64,000 bases of DNA from Bog-950 sp044225825. Its GTDB lineage: Bacteria > Bacteroidota > Bacteroidia > Chitinophagales > LD1. Under the pieces are notes generated by a model, which was not told the origin of the DNA, ran no database searches, and saw only the letters and a list, made by a program, of their open reading frames with translations. Location of the stretch: contig JBGAIB010000002.1 of the NCBI GenBank assembly GCA_044225825.1, positions 310,001 to 374,000 on the forward strand. Direction: 5' to 3'. Positions within the stretch are counted from its first letter, which is position 1. Every line of letters starts with the position of its first letter. Position numbers and translations under genes: made by a program. This document shows, piece after piece, positions 44,730-54,200 of the stretch.

Positions 44730-47270
44730 ATGCTAAAACGGATCGTCTGTTTTGTTTACAGTTGTGTATGTGTAGTACTGCTAAGTGCACAGGCTGTAAC
44801 CATTACCGGCCGTGTAACCGATAAGCAAACGGACGAAGCCGTAGCTTTTGCCAATGTATTTGTAAAAGGCACCACCAACGGCATCAGTACCGATTTTAAT
44901 GGCTATTATTCTATCACCGTTAACCTACCCGCCGATTCATTAGGCGCCAGCAGTATCGGGTATGTTACCGAGTTGCGCAAAATCAGCGGTGCTACCAAAC
45001 AGGTCATCAACTTTGTGCTGGACCGCACCGACTATAACCTTAGCGAAGTGGTAATTGTACCAGGCGAGAATCCGGCATTGGCCGTTGTGCGAAAAACCAT
45101 TGAGAACAAGGACCTGCACAATCGCCGTCGACTGCACTCGTACGGTTACGAGGTTTACAACAAAATAGAAATTGACCTCGATGAACTTTCAGACAAGTTC
45201 AAGAACCGCAAGATCTTCAAACCATTTAAGTTTATATTTAATAATGTTGACAGCACCAGCGAGGAGCGGCCCTTTCTGCCCTTCTTCCTCAGCGAAACGG
45301 TATCGGATTTCTACTACCGGCGCCAACCGCCCGATAAGCGTGAGACCATCAAGGCGTCGCAGGTGTCCGGAGTAAACGATGTAAACCTCTCGCAGTTTTT
45401 AGGCAGCATGTATATCGAGATTGATATTTATGAAGACTGGATTTACCTGCTGCAGCGCCAGTTTATTTCGCCTATCAGTAAAGTAGGCATGAGCTCCTAT
45501 CGCTATTACCTGGTCGATAGTCAGCTGATAGATAATTTCCCCTGCTATAAAATTCAGTTTCTTCCTAAAATAAAAGGCGGCCTAACCTTTGAAGGCGACA
45601 TGTGGATTGCCGACTCGGTATATGCGGTTAAGCAGATTAGCATGAAAATGAGTGAAGGTGCAGATGTAAACTTTGTACGCAAATTGAGTTTGTATAACGA
45701 GTTTGTTCCGGTAGGTGATAGTACCTGGATGCTGAAAAAAGAGAAGGTAATCGTAAACTTTATAAAGCCTAAAAATGCACCCGGACTTATCGGTCGTAAA
45801 ACTGCCAGCTATAAAGGCTTTAGCCTTAACGAAACACCATCTACACTCGACTCTGTTTTCAAAAAAGGCAGTGCTGATATTAAAGTAGAGGACTCTGCTA
45901 ATCAGCGTAGCGCTGCCTACTGGCAAAAAATCCGGCACGATTCCCTCTCATTTAACGAGCAGAAGGTGTACACCATGATTGATACCCTGCGCAGTTTGCC
46001 CATTGTAAAAACCTATCTGGATATCATTCAAACCGTTTACCTGGGCTATAAGGATATAGGGCCCATTTCCATAGGCAACATATTTTCCTTTATCAGCTAC
46101 AACGATATTGAAGGACTGCGGTTGAAATACGGTATGAGCACCAGCAACAAATTCAGCAAGTATGTACTGTTGGACGGTTATGTGGCTTATGGTTTTAAGG
46201 ATAAGCAGGTAAAATACGGCGCATCGTTCTTGTGGTTGCTTACCAAATATCCGCGCACCTCTATTTCCGCCAGTTACCGCAGCGATTTGTCTTCCACCAG
46301 TAATTACAACAGCTTTTACGGCAACGGTGGCCTGCTTTCCAACTTTGGCGTGCGGCGGGTAGAAGAAGGCAAATGGATTCCATTAAAGCTGGTGCAGGTA
46401 AAGGAGTTTAAAACCGACCTCTATAAAGAATGGGCCATCGGTTATTCTTTCCGCCTTGGTTTTACCAACCGCTATTTGCGGCCATTGGGCAGCTTTAATT
46501 TCAGCTATAACACCGGTGCATACGATGCACGGCCCAACACCCTTGTGCACGATGCCCGCATCAGCGAGTTTACCTTTACTCAGCGCTTTGCCTGGCAGGA
46601 AAAATTTGTGAGTGGTGAATTCAACCGCCTGAGCGTGGGCAGCGATTACCCCATCTTCTTTCTGCAATACGGCCTAGGTATGAAAGGCATTATGAAGGGA
46701 GAGTACAACTACCATCGCCTGGTGTTCGGCATCAGCGATAATCAACCCCTGGGTCCGCTTGGCAAACTATGGTGGAATGTGGAAGTGGGCCGTACCTGGG
46801 GCCGGCTGCCATACTTGTTCTTAAACATGCCCGACGCCGACGAAAGTTATATCTACAACTGGGACGGATTGAACACGGCCCGCGATTATCAGTTTGTAGC
46901 CGATAGATATGTAAAGGTAGTGCTGGATCATCATCTGGGCGGGCTGCTGTTTAACCGCATACCCGGTTTCAACAAATTAAAGCTGCGCGAAGTTTGGAGT
47001 GCCCGCATGTGGTGGGGCGATCTAACGCCCGCCAACCGTGCTGCCAACTACGCCAACCTGCGCGAAAACCCGGGTAACACCGGACTGGTGCGCGCCGAAA
47101 CGGCTGATAAAATGCCCCTTGTAGAAGTTAGCGTAGGCATCGAAAATATTTTACGTCTGCTGCGGGTAGATATCTTCTGGCGCTGTACCCATACCGACCC
47201 AAGGGGCAACGCCTTTAGTTTCAAGTATGGCAACTTCGGTGTGCGGGCCGGCTTGCAATTGCAGTTTTAA
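44730..47270 (+). CDS. Outer-membrane protein with CarboxypepD_reg and DUF5686 domains
   Basis: The 846-residue protein has a signal peptide (to about 20, ending LLSAQA), then a carboxypeptidase regulatory-like domain (VTITGRVTDKQTDEAVAFANVFVKGT, about 22-105). A long DUF5686 part follows (about 110-840), including SYGYEVYNKIEIDLD and a C-terminal half with repeated amphipathic strands ending GVRAGLQLQF, the expected aromatic end of a beta-barrel. It is probably an outer-membrane barrel with a periplasmic plug-like domain. Function is unknown. Confidence 0.9.
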   Translation: MLKRIVCFVYSCVCVVLLSAQAVTITGRVTDKQTDEAVAFANVFVKGTTNGISTDFNGYYSITVNLPADSLGASSIGYVTELRKISGATKQVINFVLDRTDYNLSEVVIVPGENPALAVVRKTIENKDLHNRRRLHSYGYEVYNKIEIDLDELSDKFKNRKIFKPFKFIFNNVDSTSEERPFLPFFLSETVSDFYYRRQPPDKRETIKASQVSGVNDVNLSQFLGSMYIEIDIYEDWIYLLQRQFISPISKVGMSSYRYYLVDSQLIDNFPCYKIQFLPKIKGGLTFEGDMWIADSVYAVKQISMKMSEGADVNFVRKLSLYNEFVPVGDSTWMLKKEKVIVNFIKPKNAPGLIGRKTASYKGFSLNETPSTLDSVFKKGSADIKVEDSANQRSAAYWQKIRHDSLSFNEQKVYTMIDTLRSLPIVKTYLDIIQTVYLGYKDIGPISIGNIFSFISYNDIEGLRLKYGMSTSNKFSKYVLLDGYVAYGFKDKQVKYGASFLWLLTKYPRTSISASYRSDLSSTSNYNSFYGNGGLLSNFGVRRVEEGKWIPLKLVQVKEFKTDLYKEWAIGYSFRLGFTNRYLRPLGSFNFSYNTGAYDARPNTLVHDARISEFTFTQRFAWQEKFVSGEFNRLSVGSDYPIFFLQYGLGMKGIMKGEYNYHRLVFGISDNQPLGPLGKLWWNVEVGRTWGRLPYLFLNMPDADESYIYNWDGLNTARDYQFVADRYVKVVLDHHLGGLLFNRIPGFNKLKLREVWSARMWWGDLTPANRAANYANLRENPGNTGLVRAETADKMPLVEVSVGIENILRLLRVDIFWRCTHTDPRGNAFSFKYGNFGVRAGLQLQF

Positions 47271-47384
47271 GCTCTGGCGGGCATTATCTGCCAGTCTTCC
47301 TTTCCAACTTTTTTTCTTAAAAATTTCACTACGCAAATAGGTTGCGCACCACGGCCGTTCCTTTGCTTACATAATAACAACGCC

Positions 47385-47807
47385 ATGGAAAACATCGAAC
47401 AATACCACGACCTGCGCACCACCGAGATCTTTGCCAACGAAATCGTATTCTTTGGCCGCGAGCGGGTGGTTATCTACGGCTTTTACCATCAAAAGGGGCA
47501 GTTCCACGAAACCTGCTATGAATTAAGCCGCCGTACCCTGCAAACCCTGTTGAGTCTCAATGGCCCCGTAGGTGTAGAGCTGCTGTGGAAGATTGAGCAA
47601 TTATTTATGTATCCGCACCATATGCCTGCACATATCAACCTTGTGGATATGTTCGGTATCACCCAGGAGTTAAAAGCCCGTTCAATATTCATAGAGCGGC
47701 CCTTGTGCGAGGACGAACGTGGCGAACTGCAACCGGTAAACAGCTACGAAGTATTGTTCATAGCCCAGGTGCTGCCCTTTGCAGGCCCCGCTGAGCCGGC
47801 GTTTTAA
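47385..47807 (+). CDS. Hypothetical cytosolic protein
   Basis: The 140-residue protein has no signal peptide or membrane segment and no motif I recognise. It is acidic with a helical middle (SRRTLQTLLSLNGPVGVELLWKIEQLF). Codon use matches its neighbours, and there is a 114-nt gap to the upstream gene, so it is probably real. The neighbouring 67-residue gene follows 80 nt downstream on the same strand. Confidence 0.65.
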   Translation: MENIEQYHDLRTTEIFANEIVFFGRERVVIYGFYHQKGQFHETCYELSRRTLQTLLSLNGPVGVELLWKIEQLFMYPHHMPAHINLVDMFGITQELKARSIFIERPLCEDERGELQPVNSYEVLFIAQVLPFAGPAEPAF

Positions 47808-47887
47808 AAATTCTTAAATCAAACAAACGCCTGTAAGCATTCAGCCGCAATAAACATCAAACTACTAACCGTTAAAAACGACGCAGT

Positions 47888-48091
47888 ATGAAAATGAAGC
47901 CTTATAACCGTGTAAACGGACCTAAGAAAACAGTAGCCGATTACCTGCAAAGCCTGAACAACGAGGAGCTGCAGAACATTTACAACTCGGGGTTCTTTTA
48001 CGGCATAAACATACCCGACCTGATGCGCAAAATACAGCACGAACTACAGCGCCGCAACATTACCACGTTGCCCGCCCTGTTCCCTGCTTAA
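47888..48091 (+). CDS. Small hypothetical protein
   Basis: This 67-residue protein (MKMKPYNRVNGPKKTVADYLQ...) is hydrophilic and helical, with the stretch LNNEELQNIYNSGFFYGINIPDLMRKIQHELQ. I do not recognise it. A real gene is supported by the intrinsic terminator that follows 50 nt after its stop and by typical codon use. Confidence 0.6.
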   Translation: MKMKPYNRVNGPKKTVADYLQSLNNEELQNIYNSGFFYGINIPDLMRKIQHELQRRNITTLPALFPA

Positions 48092-48141
48092 CTATAAGCT
48101 GCCAACAACAGTCCCCGTTTTTTCCTTTTGTTGTCATGGTT

Positions 48142-48174
48142 AAACCCTGCCCTTGGATAAGGTAGGGTTTTTTT
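48142..48174 (+). terminator. Intrinsic terminator after the small hypothetical gene
   Basis: AAACCCT...CCTT pairs with AAGG...AGGGTTT around a GGAT loop, followed by TTTTTTT (48168-48174). It overlaps the region that an upstream TTG start (48153) for the next gene would use, which argues for the later ATG at 48213. Confidence 0.8.
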
Positions 48175-48212
48175 ATTGGGCACTTGCGATTCCCGTTTAC
48201 CTTAGCAACACC

Positions 48213-49787
48213 ATGCGTACGCCCCGTCTTACGGTAGCTTTATTTTTATTGTTGCTCGCATTAAACCTGACCTACATCTGGCAGCAGCCTTACTTTTTAA
48301 CCAGCGATGGTCCGGCACATGTACACAATGCTTCGTTATTAAACCAATGGCTGCGCGGTCATGGTATTTCCTTCTTCAAGCAATTTTATAGCCTGCACCT
48401 GCAACCCGAACCCAACTGGTTTACCCATGCGGTACTGCTTCTATTGCAACAGTTCTTCTCTCCTATTGTCTCCGAAAAATTGTTGCTCTCCTTATACGCC
48501 TTGCTGTTCCCGCTTTCGCTTTGGTACACGGGACGGCAATTCAACAGGTCAGCGGGTTTAAGCTTGTTGCTATTCCCGCTTAGCTTTCATTTTCTGCTGT
48601 ACTACGGCTTTTACAACTACTGTTTCGGTTTAACCTTCGCCATATGTTATATCGGATTATGGCAACAGTTGCGTAGCAGCAGTTATAGTAAACAGGTAAT
48701 GGGCTTACTGCCCGCTTCTGTACTGGTGTATTTAACGCATATACTTGGCTGGCTGGTAATTGCCGTTGTACTGGGCGGCATTTTTTTCGCGGAACTGGGG
48801 CAAGCGTACCGGGGCAAGCATCTGCGCTTTTGGCGTACGACCGTACTAAGGCACTGGGCGGTACTTGTTTTTTGCGGCGCCTTACCAATTGTACTTAGTC
48901 TGCTGTTTGTAAGCACTCACACTTCCGAAATTCAGTACTACCCGCAAACAGTCCACGATATGTGGCAGGCTTTTGTATCGTTACAAGTACTGCAAATTTT
49001 TTCGCCGGTTGAAATAAGTTTATCAGTGGCTTACATCGTGCTCCTTGGGGCACTGTTTGGCTATACGGCGGTACAACGACTGCGTACCCGTACGTTTTTA
49101 GCAGCGGATGGATTTCTGTTTGCCATACCCGTATTTCTTGTGTTGTATTTGTGGCAACCCGTATCGCTCAGCATGGCGGGCTTTTGGATCGGCCGTATGA
49201 GCTGGCTGCCCTGGTTATTGTTGGCCTGCTGGTTAGGCACTCAAACCTTTCCGCACCGCATGGTTACTGTGGTTAGTGCACTGCTTGCAGTACTTACCAT
49301 CGGTTTCTGGTGGCTGCGTATGCCGTATCAACAAAAATTATCGGCCGCAGAAACAGACTATCTTTCCGCTATGCCGTATGTAAACGCCAACACAGTGATA
49401 CTGCCGTTAAGCTTTGCACATGAAGGTTTGGATGAACAGGGCCGGGTGATTGCGGCTGACCGCAAATTCTTTTTACATGCGTTTGATTATTGCGGTACCG
49501 ATAAGCCGGTAATTAACCTTACTAATTTTGAAGCCACTACCAGCTGGTTTCCGCTGCACTGGCAACAAGGCATAGACCCGCAAAATCAGTTGGGTGCATT
49601 TGAAAGCGCTCCGGGTACTGTGGCCCTGGCGGCCTATAATAATTATCCCGGCCGAAGGCCGGTTGATTTTGTGATTACCTGGTGCATGCCTACGCAACCG
49701 GGCCCTCTACTAAATGATTTACAAAACGGGTATGAACGGGTGTACACCTCACCTACCGGCCGCACCCTGGTTTGGAAGAAGAAATAA
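48213..49787 (+). CDS. Polytopic membrane protein, GT-C-like
   Basis: ATG at 48213 gives MRTPRLTVALFLLLLALNLTYIW and about 525 residues with about ten membrane segments. The first loop reads TSDGPAHVHNASLLNQWL, similar in position to the acidic first loop of GT-C enzymes, and the C-terminal 130 residues are soluble. I do not recognise a named family. The start codon is chosen because an upstream in-frame TTG lies within a terminator. It converges with the MFS gene with a 5-nt gap. Confidence 0.7.
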   Translation: MRTPRLTVALFLLLLALNLTYIWQQPYFLTSDGPAHVHNASLLNQWLRGHGISFFKQFYSLHLQPEPNWFTHAVLLLLQQFFSPIVSEKLLLSLYALLFPLSLWYTGRQFNRSAGLSLLLFPLSFHFLLYYGFYNYCFGLTFAICYIGLWQQLRSSSYSKQVMGLLPASVLVYLTHILGWLVIAVVLGGIFFAELGQAYRGKHLRFWRTTVLRHWAVLVFCGALPIVLSLLFVSTHTSEIQYYPQTVHDMWQAFVSLQVLQIFSPVEISLSVAYIVLLGALFGYTAVQRLRTRTFLAADGFLFAIPVFLVLYLWQPVSLSMAGFWIGRMSWLPWLLLACWLGTQTFPHRMVTVVSALLAVLTIGFWWLRMPYQQKLSAAETDYLSAMPYVNANTVILPLSFAHEGLDEQGRVIAADRKFFLHAFDYCGTDKPVINLTNFEATTSWFPLHWQQGIDPQNQLGAFESAPGTVALAAYNNYPGRRPVDFVITWCMPTQPGPLLNDLQNGYERVYTSPTGRTLVWKKK

Positions 49788-49792
49788 GCAGC

Positions 49793-51028
49793 CTATAATT
49801 TAAGCTTACGGATTTTTGGTGCAAGACCATATACCCCCAGCACTACCAGCAAAGTCATACATCCGCCGAAGATTACAGAAGGTACAGTACCCAATAAGCG
49901 CGCTGCCACCCCGCTTTCAAAAGCACCTATCTCGTTACTGCTGGAAATAAAGATTTGATTTACTGAACTTACCCTGCCGCGCATGTTGTCGGGTGTCATG
50001 GTTTGCAAAATGGTCTGGCGGATCACCACACTGATATTATCGAAAGCGCCGGTTAAAAACAGCATAACAAACGAAAGGATAAAGGTGGTAGAAAGCGCAA
50101 AGCCTATTGTAGCTAGTCCAAAACCAAATACTGCCACAAACATGTTGCGCCCCGCCTTGTGCGTAGGCGGATTATGCGCCAGGAAAAAGCCCATTACCAC
50201 CGAACCTAAAAAAGGAGCAGCCCGCAGCACACCCAAACCAAAAGCATCGGTATGCAGTATATCCTTGGCAAATACGGGCAGTAGTGCAACTGCGCCACCA
50301 AATAATACGGCAAATAAATCCAGCGAAATAGCTGCCAGCATTTCCTGTTTATTAAATACAAAACGCAAACCCATGGTCAACGATTCGTACAAGCTCTCTT
50401 TCTTTTCCTTCGGCGGTGTTTCCTGTATCGGTACCCGCAGGAAAAGGAAGTACGAAATCAGCATCATACTAATAGCTGTAATAAAAGAAGCTTCTACACC
50501 ACCAGCTGCGTATATCAAACCTCCCACTGCCGGACCCATAACTGCCGCCGTTTGCCAGGTGTTGCTGGCCCAGGTAGCTCCGTTGGCATATAACTCACGC
50601 GGTACTAATTGCGGGAAAATACTCTGATACGCCGGTGCCATAAAACCACGGGCTATACCGCTTAAACCTATCATCAGGTAAATGGGCCATACACCATATT
50701 GGTGTAATAAAGGCGAAGTGCCCGCCAAAATATAACCTACACCTGCAAAGCAGATGGTAATACCAAGGATGGTTCTGCGCGCAATACGGTACCGGTTAAA
50801 GGTATCGGCTGCATGGCCGCCGTATAACGAGGTAACTATAAAGGGCAATGCCTCGCTTAAACCTATCAGGCCCAGTACCAGTTTATCGCCTGTTAGTTCG
50901 TACAACTTCCAGCCTAAAATGGTTTCGGCCATTTGCACGGCAAACGTTAACATAAACCTGCTGAGCTGAAAATTGCGAAAGGCCGCAATCCGCAGCGCCG
51001 CATAGGCATCCACTTTTGTATCACTCAT
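49793..51028 (-). CDS. MFS transporter (EntS/MFS_3 type)
   Basis: The 411-residue protein has 12 expected membrane helices and MFS_3-type features: AFRNFQLSRFMLTFAVQMAETILGWKLYELTGDKLVLG at the N-terminus, GGHAADTFNRYRIARRT in loop 2-3, and TPDNMRGRVSSVNQIFISSSNEIGAFESG near the C-terminus, as in enterobactin exporter-like proteins. Substrate is unknown; such proteins often export siderophores or drugs. The ATG lies 54 nt from the end of the neighbouring RNA methyltransferase gene. Confidence 0.92.
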   Translation of the reverse strand: MSDTKVDAYAALRIAAFRNFQLSRFMLTFAVQMAETILGWKLYELTGDKLVLGLIGLSEALPFIVTSLYGGHAADTFNRYRIARRTILGITICFAGVGYILAGTSPLLHQYGVWPIYLMIGLSGIARGFMAPAYQSIFPQLVPRELYANGATWASNTWQTAAVMGPAVGGLIYAAGGVEASFITAISMMLISYFLFLRVPIQETPPKEKKESLYESLTMGLRFVFNKQEMLAAISLDLFAVLFGGAVALLPVFAKDILHTDAFGLGVLRAAPFLGSVVMGFFLAHNPPTHKAGRNMFVAVFGFGLATIGFALSTTFILSFVMLFLTGAFDNISVVIRQTILQTMTPDNMRGRVSSVNQIFISSSNEIGAFESGVAARLLGTVPSVIFGGCMTLLVVLGVYGLAPKIRKLKL

Positions 51029-51078
51029 AGTAATCGCTTCGTCCTTTTATGCACCTCCTAAAACGCCGCCAGCAGATT

Positions 51079-51882
51079 TTAGTTTTGCCGCTGCCGTACC
51101 GCCTCAAACAATAAAATACCGGCGCTTACGCTCACATTCAATGAATCAATCTTACCCAGCATGGGTATTTTTATTTTTTCGTTCGCATTAAAAATCCAGT
51201 CGTCGCTAAGGCCGGTGGCTTCGGTACCTACTACAATGGCGGTACCTTTTTTGAAATTTTTTTGAAAGTGATACTCCGTAGCGCCCAGCTCGGCCGCATA
51301 CGTAGTAATACCTTTGCTGTGTAAGTACTCAATCGCATCGCGGGTATCACATACTGCTACCTGGTTGGTAAACACCGTACCAATACTGGAGCGTATTACA
51401 TTGGGATTGTATGCATCGGTTTTAGGGTCGCAGATAATTACAGCATCTACACCTGCCGCATCGCAGGTGCGCAACATAGCGCCCAGGTTACCGGGCTTCT
51501 CCACCCCTTCTATTACCAGTACTAAGGGGTTTTCGGGTAAGCTTAAATTCTCCAGCGATAAAGCCTTTGGCTTCGCCGTAGCAATTACCCCTTCGGTACC
51601 TTCGCGGTAGGCCACTTCTTCGTACACGCGTTTGGTAAGCAAAAACACATTTTGTTTCGGCAGTTCAATGGATACTTCCACAATTTTATCGCGTTCATCC
51701 GGGCGCAGGATCTCCTGGCAAATAAACAGTTGCTGCAGCTCGTACCCTGCTTTGTAAGCCAGCAGGGTTTCGCGGAGGCCCTCTATTAAGATCAATCCTT
51801 TATCACGACGCTCCGAAAATTTATCAAGCTTTTTAAGGTGCTTTATCTTGGGGTTTTGCGTACTGCTGATGGTTTCGCGCAT
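51079..51882 (-). CDS. TrmH/SpoU-family RNA 2'-O-methyltransferase
   Basis: The start at 51882 gives MRETISSTQNPKIKHLKKLDKFSERRDKGLILIEG, a typical substrate-binding N-terminus. The SPOUT knot has LVLVIEGVEKPGNLGAMLRTCDAAG, AIVVGTEATGLSD and IPMLGKIDSLNVSVSAGILLFEA, the three SpoU motifs. It methylates a ribose in rRNA or tRNA; the exact site is not readable. An in-frame extension to 51963 is unlikely because a perfect promoter -7 element lies just 4 nt before the chosen ATG. Confidence 0.93.
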   Translation of the reverse strand: MRETISSTQNPKIKHLKKLDKFSERRDKGLILIEGLRETLLAYKAGYELQQLFICQEILRPDERDKIVEVSIELPKQNVFLLTKRVYEEVAYREGTEGVIATAKPKALSLENLSLPENPLVLVIEGVEKPGNLGAMLRTCDAAGVDAVIICDPKTDAYNPNVIRSSIGTVFTNQVAVCDTRDAIEYLHSKGITTYAAELGATEYHFQKNFKKGTAIVVGTEATGLSDDWIFNANEKIKIPMLGKIDSLNVSVSAGILLFEAVRQRQN

Positions 51883-51886
51883 GGGG

Positions 51887-51894
51887 CAAATGTA
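51887..51894 (-). promoter_or_regulatory. Promoter -7 element (TACATTTG) directly before the methyltransferase ATG
   Basis: On the minus strand TACATTTG is an exact consensus match that ends 4 nt before the ATG at 51882, so transcription would start at or very close to the start codon. Confidence 0.5.
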
Positions 51895-52031
51895 TAACAG
51901 AAAGAGATAGCCGTTCCTTACGTTGCCAACGCCGGTGTGCGTATAGCCTGCCACAATGCACACCCTGCTGTGGTTATTACACCTAAAGGGATTAACCGGT
52001 CCTTGCTACCTTGCCGCTTTAAAGCAAGCCT

Positions 52032-53042
52032 GTGGCCGAACCTATTTCCAGCGTTACACTTTACCACTACAACCTTTCCGAGTTTAAAACCGAAGAGGAC
52101 TTTGCGCTGGAACGTTTTGAGACCATGGACAAAACGGCGCATGTAAACTGGGTAAATATTATAGGCCTGCACGATAACGACATGCTGCAGAAGGCGGCCA
52201 AGGCGTTTAATATACACCCCTTGATGCTGGAGGATATTCACAACCCCATACAGCGCGCAAAAATTGAGGACTACGGCGATAACCTGTATATCGTACTACG
52301 CGCTTTTGCATTGATTGACGGTAAAATAGAGGATCAGCAGGTAAGCTTTCTGCTGCGTGATAATGTGCTGGTATCTTTTGCCGAGAAAAATTTCGGTTTG
52401 TTTCAACCCTTTTTAAATAAGCTGATAAACGGTACCGCAGCAGCCCGCAAAAAGGGCGAAGATTACCTGTTATATCAGTTGCTAGATATCATTATTGATA
52501 ACTACTACTTTGTGCTGCGCAGCCTGGATGAAGAGATTGAGCGTATGGACCACGATATACTGGAGAGGCCCAGCGATGGCCACTTATTATTGTTGCAGCG
52601 GCTTAAAACCGATGTGCTCTATATCCGCAAAAACATATTGCCGGTACGCGAATTAATTGGCAACCTTACCCGCAGTGAGGTAGAATATTTTGATGCAGAG
52701 AACAAATACTTTTTACGTGACCTGCACGACCATATGCAGCGCAACGTGGAAGAACTCGATTTTCAGCGGGAGCAATTAAACTCGCTGATGGATTTGTTCT
52801 ACAACCTGCAAACACACAAAATGAACAACGTGATGAAGACCCTCACCACCGTAAGTTTTGTGATTATGCCGCTCACCTTTATTGCCAGCTTATATGGTAT
52901 GAACATAAAGATACCACGCAGCGAGGATCCGAATGCGTTTTGGGAATTGATTGGCATAATGGGGGGTATAGCGGTATTGCTATTGGTGTTTGCGTTTACC
53001 CGCAACTGGCTTTCGAGCCGCGATTTTCAGGGCAAACAATAG
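52032..53042 (+). CDS. corA: CorA-type magnesium/cobalt transporter
   Basis: The 336-residue protein has a long acidic cytoplasmic domain and two C-terminal membrane helices. The first ends in YGMNIKIP, the GMN selectivity motif of the family. It is a pentameric channel for Mg2+ (and Co2+). The start drawn is a GTG at 52032 (MAEPISSVTLYHYNLSEF). The next gene, nadD, begins 42 nt after the stop. Confidence 0.95.
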   Translation: MAEPISSVTLYHYNLSEFKTEEDFALERFETMDKTAHVNWVNIIGLHDNDMLQKAAKAFNIHPLMLEDIHNPIQRAKIEDYGDNLYIVLRAFALIDGKIEDQQVSFLLRDNVLVSFAEKNFGLFQPFLNKLINGTAAARKKGEDYLLYQLLDIIIDNYYFVLRSLDEEIERMDHDILERPSDGHLLLLQRLKTDVLYIRKNILPVRELIGNLTRSEVEYFDAENKYFLRDLHDHMQRNVEELDFQREQLNSLMDLFYNLQTHKMNNVMKTLTTVSFVIMPLTFIASLYGMNIKIPRSEDPNAFWELIGIMGGIAVLLLVFAFTRNWLSSRDFQGKQ

Positions 53043-53084
53043 GCGTTTAGGGTACAATTTTTCACTTTCGCATTAAACAGGTAC

Positions 53085-53663
53085 ATGAAAATCGGCCTCT
53101 TTTTCGGATCGTTTAACCCGGTGCACAACGGCCACCTGATTATTGCCAATTACATCGCTCAAACCACCGATCTGGATAAGGTATGGCTGGTAGTTTCGCC
53201 GCAAAACCCGTTTAAAGTTAAGGAAACCATGTTGGGCGAGTACGACCGGCTGCACCTGATAAACCTGGCTATTGAAGAAAATCCCTTTTTAAAGGCTTCC
53301 GATATCGAATTCAAGTTGCCCAAACCTTCCTATACCATCGATACCCTGGTACACCTTCGGGAAAAATACCCGCAGCACGAGTTTGCCCTGATTATGGGAA
53401 GCGATAACCTGCAGAGCCTGCACAAGTGGAAGAACTATGAACAGCTTTTAAAGAACTACCATTTTTATATCTATAAACGGCGGGGTACGGAGGCCAACCC
53501 CTACCCCGAAGCACGTAACATCCACTTTATCGACTTCCCTTTCCTGGATATTTCGGCGACCTTTATAAGGGAAAACATCAAAAAGGGCGTTTCGATGCAG
53601 TACTTTTTACCGGATAAGGTATGGGCCTATATAGAGGCCAATAACTACTATAAAGAGCTGTAG
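53085..53663 (+). CDS. nadD: Nicotinate-nucleotide adenylyltransferase
   Basis: The 192-residue protein has the nucleotidyltransferase motif FFGSFNPVHNGHLIIANY, IMGSDNLQSLHKWKNYEQLL and the late ISATFIRENIKKG. These fit NadD, which makes nicotinate adenine dinucleotide from NaMN and ATP. Length is normal. It is the last gene before the origin-like region. Confidence 0.95.
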   Translation: MKIGLFFGSFNPVHNGHLIIANYIAQTTDLDKVWLVVSPQNPFKVKETMLGEYDRLHLINLAIEENPFLKASDIEFKLPKPSYTIDTLVHLREKYPQHEFALIMGSDNLQSLHKWKNYEQLLKNYHFYIYKRRGTEANPYPEARNIHFIDFPFLDISATFIRENIKKGVSMQYFLPDKVWAYIEANNYYKEL

Positions 53664-54200
53664 GCCACCCTTATTGGATAGCTTTATAGTCGGTAATTGG
53701 TGCAATGAGGTATTAATCCACAGGTTGCGTGTGGATACGTGTGAATAAGGCTGTATAACGGGCGCAAATTTTGATTTTGAAAGCCGGTAGCAAAACACAT
53801 GTGGCAAAACCTTCTCATCGCACGTTCATAACCGTGGCTTAATCCACACGCTTGTACACATGTTGTGGAAAGGTACTTATCCCTACAGGGCTGTCAACAT
53901 GCGTTTCCACAGCTTGTGAATAAACCCGGACTTTCTTGTACCAATGCGGGTTGTGTACCTACAGGGCCTGTTAGTTGGTGTTTGTACAGGTTGTAGTACC
54001 TATTATACAATAGGGGTACAACAAAAATTCTGTACCAATCCACAGCCCTAATAATAATGGGTTTAGATTTTATAAAATCGTTTATAGCTAATACAATAGT
54101 ACTTGTTGTGGACAACAATCCATTTTCATTTTTTGATGGTTGCTGCTTGTCTGCACGATGCAGGGCTTTTTATTGATTGTTTTTGATACTTTTAAAAAGG
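53664..54200. other. oriC: Candidate chromosomal origin region (DnaA-box-rich, AT-rich)
   Basis: This gap contains many 9-mers close to the DnaA box TTATCCACA. One-mismatch copies (either strand) lie at 53714, 53730, 53740, 53840, 53915 and 54107, and weaker ones at 53864, 53877, 53903 and 54036. An AT-rich stretch at about 54061-54105 is a possible unwinding element. CTATT/AATAG form a small palindrome near 54000. CCTACAGGGC occurs twice (53882, 53958), and TTGTAC or its complement recurs in between. To the right, genes run mostly rightward. No dnaA gene is in the window, so this stays a candidate. Confidence 0.6.

Noticed and set aside
48153..48212. Extended start for the GT-C-like gene from TTG 48153
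   Set aside because: The extension crosses an intrinsic terminator; the ATG at 48213 starts a normal hydrophobic N-terminus.
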